From assembly GCA_002353225.1 (NCBI GenBank), contig DEJF01000017.1, forward strand, positions 1 through 16,165: DNA of 16,165 bases, read 5' to 3'. Position 1 is the first letter of the stretch. Every line of letters starts with the position of its first letter. The position numbers were made by a program, and so were the translations under genes. The notes beneath the pieces were generated by a model. That model saw only the letters and a program-made list of their open reading frames with translations, was not told the origin of the DNA and searched no databases. Below, piece after piece: positions 1-5,531 of the stretch. Source of the DNA: Prevotella sp. UBA2755. Its GTDB lineage: Bacteria; Bacteroidota; Bacteroidia; Bacteroidales; Bacteroidaceae.

Positions 1-72
1 GGCATCCTGACCATCACCATGCCAAAGACCGAACCGAAGGAGAAAGTCACCAAGGCCATTGAGGTCTCGTAA
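1..72 (+). CDS. Small heat-shock protein, Hsp20/alpha-crystallin family (C-terminal fragment)
   Basis: The window opens inside this gene; frame 1 gives 23 residues and a TAA stop at 70-72. The residues GILTITMPK fit the last beta strand of an alpha-crystallin domain (G-[IV]-L-x-[IV]-x-[LM]-P-K), and a Lys/Glu-rich tail ending in IEVS is usual for Bacteroidetes Hsp20 proteins. These proteins are ATP-independent cytoplasmic holdases that bind unfolding proteins. Only the tail is visible, so the family call rests on this one strand motif and length cannot be judged. A terminator-like hairpin follows 27 nt after the stop. Confidence 0.7.
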   Translation, partial: GILTITMPKTEPKEKVTKAIEVS

Positions 73-99
73 GCAGACATTGATTAACCGCATAAGTAC

Positions 100-139
100 A
101 AAGGGAGCAGCGTCCGAATTAGATGTTGCCCCCTTTTTT
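100..139 (+). terminator. Intrinsic terminator after the Hsp20 gene
   Basis: The sequence at 100-110 (aaagggagcag) pairs with 126-136 (ttgccccctttt region) in a stem of about 10 bp with one A-C mismatch and a G-U pair. The loop is 15 nt, and the 3' arm runs directly into six T residues at 134-139. This is the expected form of a Rho-independent terminator for the upstream gene. Confidence 0.7.
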
Positions 140-153
140 GTGATAAGGTTCTT

Positions 154-180
154 TTGTTAAGAATATTTTTTGTACCTTTG
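154..180 (+). promoter_or_regulatory. Bacteroidetes-type promoter for the gene at 189
   Basis: TTG at 154-156, a 16-bp gap, then TACCTTTG at 173-180 match the Bacteroidetes primary sigma consensus (TTG...TAnnTTTG). The ATG at 189 is only 8 nt after the box, so the expected transcription start falls at or within a few bases of the start codon. Confidence 0.75.
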
Positions 181-188
181 CAGCCGGA

Positions 189-596
189 ATGAGACGAACT
201 CTGACAACGATAAGAATCCTTACGGCATTTTGCTCCGTGTGCCTGACGGTTTTGCTGAACTGGCAGAATCGCAACGACCCGACCTTCGAAGAATCCTATC
301 AGCGCCGAGAGTCGTCCGTTTTGGCTCCGCAACACCAGCATCATCAGGAAGCCACACTGACAGATGCCTCGCAGATGTATCGCATCTGCAGTTCTCGTCC
401 GCAGCGTATTCTTCCTTCCCAAGGATCAAAGACGGAAAGAACCATCACGCCATTTGGCATCTTTGCCATCCGGCAACATAGCGTCAAGCCCCTTTATTCT
501 TACTACGACAGCAGATGCCGTCTGGAGGCGGCTCCATTCTGCATGTCTGTCTCAAGCGATTATTATGTCATCGCCTTGAGACACATCATCCGTTGA
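189..596 (+). CDS. Small hypothetical protein with N-terminal hydrophobic segment and YYVIALRHIIR C-terminus
   Basis: This encodes 135 residues and has no assignable function. The N-terminus (two Arg, then a hydrophobic stretch at about 8-24) resembles a signal peptide or membrane anchor. The middle is polar and rich in Ser, Gln, His and Arg, with no visible catalytic motif. The last residues, SSDYYVIALRHIIR, are reminiscent of C-termini of small hypothetical proteins in other Bacteroidales; that is recollection, not a search. The ATG at 189 was chosen because it lies 8 nt after a strong promoter. A strong RNA hairpin (548-583) lies inside the coding region over the codons for the C-terminus. 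The locus could therefore be an RNA element with an incidental reading frame, or a short secreted protein. Confidence 0.5.
   Translation: MRRTLTTIRILTAFCSVCLTVLLNWQNRNDPTFEESYQRRESSVLAPQHQHHQEATLTDASQMYRICSSRPQRILPSQGSKTERTITPFGIFAIRQHSVKPLYSYYDSRCRLEAAPFCMSVSSDYYVIALRHIIR
548..583 (+). other. Strong stem-loop inside the 3' end of the small hypothetical gene
   Basis: Bases 548-560 (tgtctcaagcgat) pair with 570-583 (atcgccttgagaca) in a 13-bp stem with one bulged C and a 9-nt loop. No T-run follows, so it is not a standard terminator. It overlaps the codons for the SSDYYVIALR part of the protein, so RNA structure may constrain this stretch. Confidence 0.5.
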
Positions 597-663
597 CATA
601 GTTGTCTATTATCATTGGGACACACTATCAATTCACATAATTAATATATTCAATGTAACAACT

Positions 664-1053
664 ATGTCAAGTATAAAAAACTTGGAGATGGCTGCTGCCC
701 TCTCCTCCTATCAGCATATCGAGATTAAGAAATCACTGTTTTCAACCAAGGCTATCTATACGCCTACACAGAGTCAGGTCAAGCCTGTCATTCTGGAATA
801 CACCCCTTCGGAGGGTGAGCGTGTGGAGCGTCTTTTGGGAATGTCCCCCGACAAGATGGCTGCCGACATCCAGCAGAAAGGGAAACCCGTAGCAGGTGCC
901 AATGGTCACTTCCGTCTGGAAGTCTGTCTGAGTGACGACTATCAGTTCTGTGCCCTTCAACTGTTCCGCTTCAGTGACTTCAAATACAATCCAGTCTTCG
1001 AGCCTCGTTTCTATGAGGGACCAGATGTGGAGAATGTCGCACAACTGATTTAG
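664..1053 (+). CDS. Conserved-looking hypothetical cytoplasmic protein, 129 aa
   Basis: The family is not recognised. The 129-residue protein has no signal peptide, transmembrane segment or cysteine cluster and a soluble, mixed composition. Its middle (ILEYTPSEGERVERLLGMSPDKMAADIQQKG) looks helical, and the end is rich in aromatic residues (FRFSDFKYNPVFEPRFYEG). Codon use is ordinary for the region and the frame is clean, ending at TAG 1051-1053 just before a hairpin terminator, which supports a real gene. The ATG at 664 is the first in frame and follows an AT-rich stretch without a ribosome-binding site. A weak promoter candidate lies at 593-617 (TTG...TATCATTG, gap 14), so this may be its own transcription unit. 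Confidence 0.65.
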   Translation: MSSIKNLEMAAALSSYQHIEIKKSLFSTKAIYTPTQSQVKPVILEYTPSEGERVERLLGMSPDKMAADIQQKGKPVAGANGHFRLEVCLSDDYQFCALQLFRFSDFKYNPVFEPRFYEGPDVENVAQLI

Positions 1054-1076
1054 TTGATGACATTCACAATAGAATC

Positions 1077-1113
1077 AGCAAGTGGGGTATCACCTCGATA
1101 TCCCCACTTTGCT
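1077..1113 (+). terminator. Hairpin terminator after the gene at 664
   Basis: Bases 1077-1090 (agcaagtggggtat) pair with 1098-1113 as a long G/C-rich stem: gtggggtatc against gatatccccac with a bulged T, extended by agcaa against ttgct with a second bulged T. A weak T-containing tail (gttgttt) follows. The stem is strong, but the poor T-run leaves some doubt about termination efficiency. Confidence 0.6.
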
Positions 1114-1176
1114 GTTGTTTAAGAAATGTAACACGATTGTAACCATCGCATCACTGCCGTTATCGTGTATTATTAG

Positions 1177-1184
1177 TAATTTTG
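1177..1184 (+). promoter_or_regulatory. Promoter -7 box (TAATTTTG) for the TerC-family gene
   Basis: TAATTTTG fits the TAnnTTTG consensus and ends 5 nt before the ATG at 1190. No clear TTG lies at the usual upstream distance, so the -33 element is weak. The position argues that the downstream ATG, and not an earlier GTG at 1082, is the true start. Confidence 0.6.
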
Positions 1185-1189
1185 CACCC

Positions 1190-2188
1190 ATGAATTTATT
1201 GGTATTGCCCCTTTGGGCTTGGATTGTTTTCTATGTGTTAGTATTGCTCATGTTGGTAGCCGACTTGAAGATGTTCGGCAAGAAAGGACAACATGAGGTG
1301 AAAGTCGGTGAGGCACTCAAGATGACTGCCGTGTGGATAGGTGTCTCGCTGTTGTTCTGTGCAGGTATCTATTTCTTTTATCCCGGTGACTCTCATGAGA
1401 TGGCTTTGGAGTTTCTGGCTGGCTATCTGATAGAGAAGTCGCTGTCGATGGACAACCTGTTTGTGTTTCTCATGCTTTTCTCGTTCTTTGGCATTGAGCG
1501 CAAGTATCAGCATGAGGTGCTCTTCTGGGGCATCTTCGGAGCATTGGTCCTTCGCAGTATCTTCATCTTTGCCGGTGCGGCGATGGTGGAACGCTTCGAG
1601 TGGATACTGGGACTTTTCGGTCTCTTCCTGCTTTATACGGGCGGTAAGATGTTTACCCATGACGACAATGATCAGTCAGACCCCTCACAGAACATCATCG
1701 TGCGCTGGTTCCGTAAGTTCTATCCTGTAAGCAACCGTATGCATGACGACCGTTTCTTCATTGTAGAGAACGGACGACGTGTGGCAACACCGTTATTCGT
1801 AGCCCTGCTGGTTATTGAGACTACCGATGTTGCATTTGCCGTTGACAGCATCCCTGCTGTGTTCAGTGTCAGTCGCGACCCGTTCATTGTGCTCACCTCC
1901 AACATCTTTGCCATTCTCGGTCTACGTGCCCTTTACTTCGCACTGGCTGCTGTGGCTAAATATTTCAAGTATCTGAAGTACGGACTTGGCATCATCCTGA
2001 TCTTTGTCGGTATCAAGATGTTGCTGGCTATGAATGAGTATATCAACAGTTTGGGGGCACTCGTAGGTCTAAACCTGAACATGCCCCATATTGAAGTGCC
2101 CACCTCCATCAGTCTTATAGTTATCTTTGGTGTTCTGGCATTGTCTATGTTACTCTCATTCATCGTGACGAAGCACGAACAATCATGA
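1190..2188 (+). CDS. TerC/Alx family integral membrane protein
   Basis: This 332-residue polytopic inner-membrane protein belongs to the TerC family. Members such as E. coli Alx and the MeeF/MeeY proteins are linked to manganese export, and TerC to tellurite resistance. Hydrophobic segments occur at about 4-25, 46-65, 88-110 and 116-140, with several more in the C-terminal half. Family signatures with acidic residues in membranes are present: ADLKMF near 24-29, EKSLSMDN (Asp88), and ETTDVAFAVDSIPAVF (Asp213 and Asp219). The length matches the family. An in-frame GTG at 1082 would add 36 residues, but it lies inside the upstream terminator and before the promoter, so ATG 1190 is preferred. The stop forms a TCATGA palindrome with the stop of the convergent reductase gene, leaving no terminator between them. 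The metal substrate is inferred from the family only. Confidence 0.88.
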   Translation: MNLLVLPLWAWIVFYVLVLLMLVADLKMFGKKGQHEVKVGEALKMTAVWIGVSLLFCAGIYFFYPGDSHEMALEFLAGYLIEKSLSMDNLFVFLMLFSFFGIERKYQHEVLFWGIFGALVLRSIFIFAGAAMVERFEWILGLFGLFLLYTGGKMFTHDDNDQSDPSQNIIVRWFRKFYPVSNRMHDDRFFIVENGRRVATPLFVALLVIETTDVAFAVDSIPAVFSVSRDPFIVLTSNIFAILGLRALYFALAAVAKYFKYLKYGLGIILIFVGIKMLLAMNEYINSLGALVGLNLNMPHIEVPTSISLIVIFGVLALSMLLSFIVTKHEQS

Positions 2189-2854
2189 TTTGTCAACCAG
2201 TCGCTTACCCAGTTCGTAGGCTTTACGCAGGTCTTGTGGGAAATGCTCATCGCGATGACGGCGTTTGTCCTCTTCTTTGAAGACAGTCATAGCATAGCGC
2301 GAATAGTCGTTGAACTGATAGGTGTTGCAGGCATAGAGCGTCTCACTGTGCCCGAAGTTCTCCTGCAACTGCTTCTCACAAGACCCCAACAGTACGGGGT
2401 ATTTCCAATCCTCCATTGCCTCCTCTGGTATGTTCATCGTGAAAATCATAGCGGTCTGCTTCTCACGGATAGGACGGCGACGGTTTCCTTGCTCGTCGTA
2501 ATCATAGGTAAAGTTGGGGAAGATCAGCCTTTCCAAAAACGAACGAGTCTCACCCGTTGGATAACTGAAATAAACTGGTGAGCCAATGATAATCACATCT
2601 GCCTCACGTGCTCTTTCAAGTAAAGGGCGAAGACCGTCGCGAATGGCACATACACCATCGGTCTTGGCATTCTTCAACTGACAGGCAAAGCAACTCTTAC
2701 AGCCTTTATAGTCGAGGTCATAGAGATGCACCAACTCAACCTCTGCACCAGCGTCCTTTGCGCCCTGCATAGCACTTTGAAGCATCTGTGCTGTGTTTCT
2801 GTTCTTACGTGGTCCGCCGTTGACAAACAACGCCTTAATTGTTTTCTGTTCCAT
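2183..2854 (-). CDS. Flavodoxin-fold NAD(P)H-dependent FMN oxidoreductase (iron-sulfur flavoprotein-like)
   Basis: This 223-residue cytoplasmic protein begins with a flavodoxin-like strand and phosphate loop, ALFVNGGPRKNRNT, at about 9-22 (compare GSPRKNGNT for FMN binding). The second flavin region is VIIIGSPVYFSYPTGETRSFLERL at about 87-110. Between them is a cysteine cluster, GCKSCFACQ, with a further Cys 11 residues on. Such clusters carry a 4Fe-4S centre in archaeal Isf proteins, but here they may be only structural. It probably transfers electrons from NAD(P)H via FMN to quinone, nitro or similar acceptors. It is the last gene of the leftward cluster, 18 nt after the flavin oxidoreductase fragment, and looks intact although its upstream neighbours are broken. 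It probably depends on the promoter at 4104-4133. Its stop overlaps that of the TerC-family gene. Confidence 0.85.
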   Translation of the reverse strand: MEQKTIKALFVNGGPRKNRNTAQMLQSAMQGAKDAGAEVELVHLYDLDYKGCKSCFACQLKNAKTDGVCAIRDGLRPLLERAREADVIIIGSPVYFSYPTGETRSFLERLIFPNFTYDYDEQGNRRRPIREKQTAMIFTMNIPEEAMEDWKYPVLLGSCEKQLQENFGHSETLYACNTYQFNDYSRYAMTVFKEEDKRRHRDEHFPQDLRKAYELGKRLVDKS

Positions 2855-2872
2855 ATTCTATATTTTTCGATG

Positions 2873-3508
2873 TTATTTCTTTCTGAGATAAAAAATGCAC
2901 TGATGGCCAGGAGTGCGATAGCAGGTGTTGCACGACACACAGAGCGATGGTGTAATGTCGCCTGACTGCCACCGGTTAATCAGATTCGGCTCACGGATGA
3001 GAGGTCGCGACAGGCTGACATACTCAATCTTGGTATCATTGAGGAACTGATTAATCTTCTCAACGGAACGCAGACCACCCACCAATACAACGGGTACGTC
3101 AACGAGTGCTGCCAATGACATGGCGGCAACACGGAAATAGCCCTCGTTACGTCCAGCCTTGACACCTGTGTGCGACGTACCGTTGGCACTCACCTCAATG
3201 GCATCGATGCCGGCATCAGCCATCAGTTTGCAAGACACCAGGAAGTCTTGTACCGTCAACCCTCCAGGATACTCGTCGGTAGAGTTAATCTTCATGGTGA
3301 TAAGGAAGTCGTCACTCGTCTTGCTTCTCATATCCTTCAGTATCTCATAAAGAATGCGAGAACGGTTTCGCTGGTCACCACCATAGCGGTCTGTACGGTG
3401 GTTGATGAGCGGACTAATGAACTTGCTCAGATAAAAGAAATGGGCAGCATGAATCTGTACACCGTCATAGCCGGCCTGTTCTGCTCGATGGTCAGCATCT
3501 TGTCTGCA
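2873..3508 (-). pseudogene. C-terminal fragment of an Old Yellow Enzyme-family NADH:flavin oxidoreductase
   Basis: The frame is open from 3508 down to the TAA at 2873-2875. It reads like the second half of an OYE-type TIM barrel: AEQAGYDGVQIHAAH with the substrate-binding His, LSKFISPLINHRTDRYGGD, then FLITMKIN, the VPVVLVGGLRS strand for FMN phosphate, and the tail LCVSCNTCYRTPGHQC. About 205 residues remain of the usual 360 or so; the N-terminal half, with its start codon and half of the barrel, is absent. The first in-frame ATG (3331) lies well inside the barrel. The fragment continues directly out of the hydrolase fragment in another frame, so the two were probably joined by a deletion. 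In an intact relative this would be an FMN enzyme reducing alpha,beta-unsaturated electrophiles. It is almost certainly non-functional here. Confidence 0.85.
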
Positions 3509-4095
3509 TCACCACGCTCATAGAGTTGGCGAATCATCTCACATTGTTGAGGTGTCACGCTGCCTGTCATATAATCGAGGTTTGCAGGCGAGAGCAGAAG
3601 GAAATGCTCTACCCGCATGATTCCCGAACTTCGTTCGCCTACCCGTAGCCTTTCGTGATGACGTGAAAGATAGTAGATAACCTTGTTGGCACCCAATGAA
3701 TGACCTGCCAGGATGATGTGCTTATAGCCCACATGCTCTGCATAATCTACATAGGCGGCAACGTCTTCGTCAGTCAGCGCAAACCGTTCATTCCACGAGC
3801 CGATTATCTCTTCACGTCCAGTCTTGACGTTTTGAGTACGGATTACCCCAAAAGCATCGTTCGTCTGTGCATAGATAAAGTCGATACCTGCCGAGGTCAG
3901 CGTTTCACCTATATTATAATAGAACGGATTGCTGTAGAAGTTGCCGTGAATGCCAGTGATGGCAATCAGTACGGTATCGCTGCCTCGTGAGGCAGCAATG
4001 CCTGAACTTTTCACCGTGTCTGTCTCCGATTGGGTATGGAATAGCACCCCATCGAGTAGCGTTCCTCTTTGCGTTTCAATCTTTAACTCTTTCAT
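3427..4095 (-). pseudogene. Truncated alpha/beta hydrolase with an out-of-frame tail
   Basis: The ATG at 4095 lies 8 nt after a TAATTTTG box, and the frame runs to TGA at 3427-3429 (222 residues). It shows an alpha/beta hydrolase N-terminal half: VLIAITGIHGNF (oxyanion strand) and IILAGHSLGANK (nucleophile elbow GHSLG), then FLLLSPANLDYMTGSVTP. After about residue 198 (ERGDADKML) the frame enters DNA whose real coding frame is that of the flavin oxidoreductase, so the last 20 or so residues are spurious. The acid and His regions of the catalytic triad, expected in the missing part, are absent. The original protein would have been roughly 280-300 residues. It is the first gene of the leftward cluster and diverges from the HxlR regulator. 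It is probably inactive, although promoter and start are intact and a stable N-terminal product cannot be excluded. Confidence 0.8.
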
Positions 4096-4103
4096 AACGG
4101 CTG

Positions 4104-4133
4104 CAAAATTACTATGATTCCGTGAGGCTACAA
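4104..4133 (-). promoter_or_regulatory. Promoter of the leftward hydrolase/oxidoreductase cluster
   Basis: Read on the minus strand, TTG (4133-4131), a 19-bp gap and TAATTTTG (4111-4104) fit the Bacteroidetes consensus well. The ATG at 4095 lies 8 nt downstream, implying a leaderless or nearly leaderless message. The promoter is next to the duplicated dyad element at 4142-4187. Confidence 0.75.
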
Positions 4134-4141
4134 AACCCGTG

Positions 4142-4187
4142 AATACTGATAATTTTCGCAGTATTGTGCTGATAATTTTCGCAGTAT
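4142..4187 (+). promoter_or_regulatory. Duplicated dyad element, probable HxlR operator
   Basis: The 19-mer ctgataattttcgcagtat occurs twice (4146-4164 and 4169-4187), 23 bp apart, or about two helical turns. The first copy is part of an inverted repeat, AATACTG (4142-4148) and CAGTATT (4159-4165), with a 10-bp centre; the second keeps most of it. The pair lies exactly between the divergent promoters, the usual place for an HxlR-family operator acting on its own gene and the divergent target. Repeats and position are seen; binding is inferred. Confidence 0.65.
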
Positions 4188-4200
4188 CGATTATTTTTAG

Positions 4201-4208
4201 TAACTTCG
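4201..4208 (+). promoter_or_regulatory. Promoter -7 box (TAACTTCG) for the HxlR gene
   Basis: TAACTTCG is one base off TAnnTTTG and ends 8 nt before the ATG at 4217, followed by cagccgat as at other promoters in the window. No good -33 TTG is present; the duplicated dyad occupies that region, which fits a weak, autoregulated promoter. Confidence 0.5.
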
Positions 4209-4216
4209 CAGCCGAT

Positions 4217-4573
4217 ATGTATAACAAGAAGATACCCTTGGACATCAACTGCGGTTTCCGCATCGCCATCGAAGTGATGGGCGGTAAGTGGAAACCATAC
4301 ATCATCTATGAACTGCTCGACAGTCCGAAGCGTCCCAGCGAACTCCAGCGTCGTTTGCCTGAAGCCAGTGAACGTGTGTTGGCTCAGCAACTGAAGGAAC
4401 TTGTAGAGTATGGAATCATTAAGAAGCAGGTCATTGATCCTGTCTGCAAACATTCAGAATACAGCCTCACAGCCCTAGGTCGTACTCTTATCCCCATTAT
4501 TGAACAGTTGCGCAATTGGGGCAACGACTTCCGTCCCCAAATGCTGGAAATCCTAAAAGAGAAGGAAAACTAA
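4217..4573 (+). CDS. HxlR-family winged-helix transcriptional regulator
   Basis: This 118-residue protein has the HxlR order: an N-terminal Cys region (INCGFR, Cys12), MGGKWKPYIIYELL at 21-34, the recognition region RPSELQRRLPEASERVLAQQLKELVEYGII at 39-68, and a wing ending in HSEYSLTALGRTL. It binds DNA as a dimer. Cys12 corresponds to the redox-active N-terminal Cys of YodB/HypR-type members, and Cys77 is a second candidate, so thiol-based sensing of electrophiles or quinones is plausible. ATG 4217 is preferred over upstream in-frame starts because it lies 8 nt after the promoter box and the protein then has normal family length. It diverges from a hydrolase/flavin oxidoreductase/FMN reductase cluster, the typical target set for such regulators. 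Confidence 0.9.
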   Translation: MYNKKIPLDINCGFRIAIEVMGGKWKPYIIYELLDSPKRPSELQRRLPEASERVLAQQLKELVEYGIIKKQVIDPVCKHSEYSLTALGRTLIPIIEQLRNWGNDFRPQMLEILKEKEN

Positions 4574-4588
4574 GGATAAACGGATATA

Positions 4589-4747
4589 ATGACTGATTTC
4601 GATACCATCTGGCGCACTCAAGATGAAATCAGAACAGTGGTTAAAATGGGAACTCCCATTTCTGGAAATTCCTCGATGTCCTTTATTGAGGGCATAAGTA
4701 GAGGCAAAACGTACTCTTTATCTGTGTCTGAATTGACATTCAAGTAG
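4589..4747 (+). CDS. Possible small protein, 52 aa, after the HxlR gene
   Basis: An ATG 15 nt after the HxlR stop opens a frame of 52 residues ending at TAG 4745-4747. The sequence starts MTDFDTIWRTQDEIRTVVKMG and matches no family I recognise; it has no signal peptide or membrane segment. It overlaps the 3' end of the convergent YqiA-like gene by 30 nt and contains a palindrome (4644-4661) that could instead be a transcript end structure. It may be a real small gene, a decayed remnant or a chance frame; evidence is thin. Confidence 0.25.
   Translation: MTDFDTIWRTQDEIRTVVKMGTPISGNSSMSFIEGISRGKTYSLSVSELTFK
4644..4661. terminator. Perfect palindrome between convergent genes, possible transcript-end hairpin
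   Basis: aaatggg (4644-4650) pairs perfectly with cccattt (4655-4661) around a 4-nt loop. It lies between the end of the HxlR gene and the end of the convergent YqiA-like gene, where a bidirectional terminator would be useful. No long T-run follows on either strand, so the call is tentative. Confidence 0.3.
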
Positions 4748-5332
4748 CAACTTTTCAATGAGCGGACAATACCATGTCTTGAACTGCTCTGCTGTTGGCG
4801 TATGGCCACCTGGGAAGTGAAAGTTGTTCAGATAGTGTTCCAGAAAAAGCGGTTCAAAGTGTGCCAGCGTATCTTCCTCGCCGAAGATTCCCCATACGCG
4901 GTCCTTATTATATATATTACAGCAGTCGAACTGGTGTGCTTCCAGTTGTTCAAACTCACAGATTAATTGTTCGTCGATGGTAAAGTTCTGCTTGCCGTCA
5001 GCCCTTGGTGATTTGTACTGATGGTTGCCGATACGGTCACGGAGAAAGTCTGACATTTTGAAATGCGGATTGCCGAGTAGGGCAGGGATGCCTACAATCG
5101 GTGAGATCATCTGTGCATAGAACGACCCACAACTGTTGCCGACGAGTATGTCAGGCTTCTCCTTGTCACATATTTCGCGGATGAGTCTGATGGCATCATG
5201 AGGGTGGAGTGGGAGGTCAGGAGTCAGGACACGAGCCTTTCCTTTGAAAGTCTCCCTCAATGCCATAGCAGGCACACACTGACCGCTGGCATAGAATCCG
5301 TGAAGGAACAATATCGTCTTTTCTTTCTGCAT
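4718..5332 (-). CDS. YqiA/YcfP-family alpha/beta hydrolase (probable esterase)
   Basis: This 204-residue cytoplasmic alpha/beta hydrolase has the short YqiA-like architecture without a large lid. The complete triad is visible: nucleophile Ser67 in the elbow GNSCGSF, acid Asp154 in FGEEDTLAH and His177 in FPGGHTP. The first strand and oxyanion region, ILFLHGFYAS, is at 7-16. YqiA proteins are small esterases acting on short acyl or thioesters; the natural substrate is unknown. The elbow has Cys where GNSLGG is usual. The start is placed at ATG 5332, 9 nt after TACCTTTG; an in-frame TTG four codons earlier overlaps the promoter box and is unlikely. It diverges from the CE6 esterase gene and converges on the HxlR gene. 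Confidence 0.85.
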   Translation of the reverse strand: MQKEKTILFLHGFYASGQCVPAMALRETFKGKARVLTPDLPLHPHDAIRLIREICDKEKPDILVGNSCGSFYAQMISPIVGIPALLGNPHFKMSDFLRDRIGNHQYKSPRADGKQNFTIDEQLICEFEQLEAHQFDCCNIYNKDRVWGIFGEEDTLAHFEPLFLEHYLNNFHFPGGHTPTAEQFKTWYCPLIEKLLLECQFRHR

Positions 5333-5341
5333 ATCGGAATG

Positions 5342-5349
5342 CAAAGGTA
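5342..5349 (-). promoter_or_regulatory. Promoter -7 box (TACCTTTG) for the YqiA-like gene
   Basis: On the minus strand TACCTTTG reads 5349-5342 and ends 9 nt before ATG 5332. It is an exact TAnnTTTG match. A convincing -33 TTG is not seen at the usual distance. Confidence 0.6.
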
Positions 5350-5442
5350 CTCAAAAAATGGTAGAAAGCCGCCGTTATAGCAGACATTTAGATAAAATAT
5401 AGTGATAAAAACACTTAAATATGACAGTAAAAATAGGTGTTA

Positions 5443-5465
5443 TTGCTAAATAATCAGTATATTTG
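5443..5465 (+). promoter_or_regulatory. Promoter for the CE6 esterase gene
   Basis: TATATTTG at 5458-5465 matches TAnnTTTG. A TTG at 5443-5445 is present but only 12 bp away, closer than usual. Unlike most starts here the ATG is 66 nt downstream, leaving an AT-rich leader. The rest of the divergent region (5350-5442) is AT-rich and shows no other clear element. Confidence 0.55.
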
Positions 5466-5531
5466 CACTCAATATGAATAATGTTTATCAAATATGCCAA
5501 CATGATAATATTAACTTAACGATATAAGACA

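Noticed and set aside
371..389. Perfect 7-bp hairpin gcagatg-tatcg-catctgc as a regulatory site
   Set aside because: It is short, inside a probable coding region, without T-run or nearby promoter, and could occur by chance.
1082..1189. N-terminal extension of the TerC-family protein from a GTG at 1082
   Set aside because: The extension lies inside the upstream hairpin terminator and before the TAATTTTG promoter box; family length fits the ATG at 1190.
2873..3331. Intact short oxidoreductase starting at ATG 3331
   Set aside because: The homologous frame clearly continues upstream to about 3500 with FMN and substrate motifs, so this Met is internal to a truncated barrel.
4139..4216. Longer start for the HxlR regulator
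   Set aside because: The extra codons cover the operator repeats and promoter, and other HxlR proteins start near the Cys-containing segment.
4096..4305. N-terminal extension of the hydrolase fragment beyond 4095
   Set aside because: It would run through the promoter, the duplicated operator and into the divergent HxlR gene; the ATG at 4095 follows the promoter by 8 nt.
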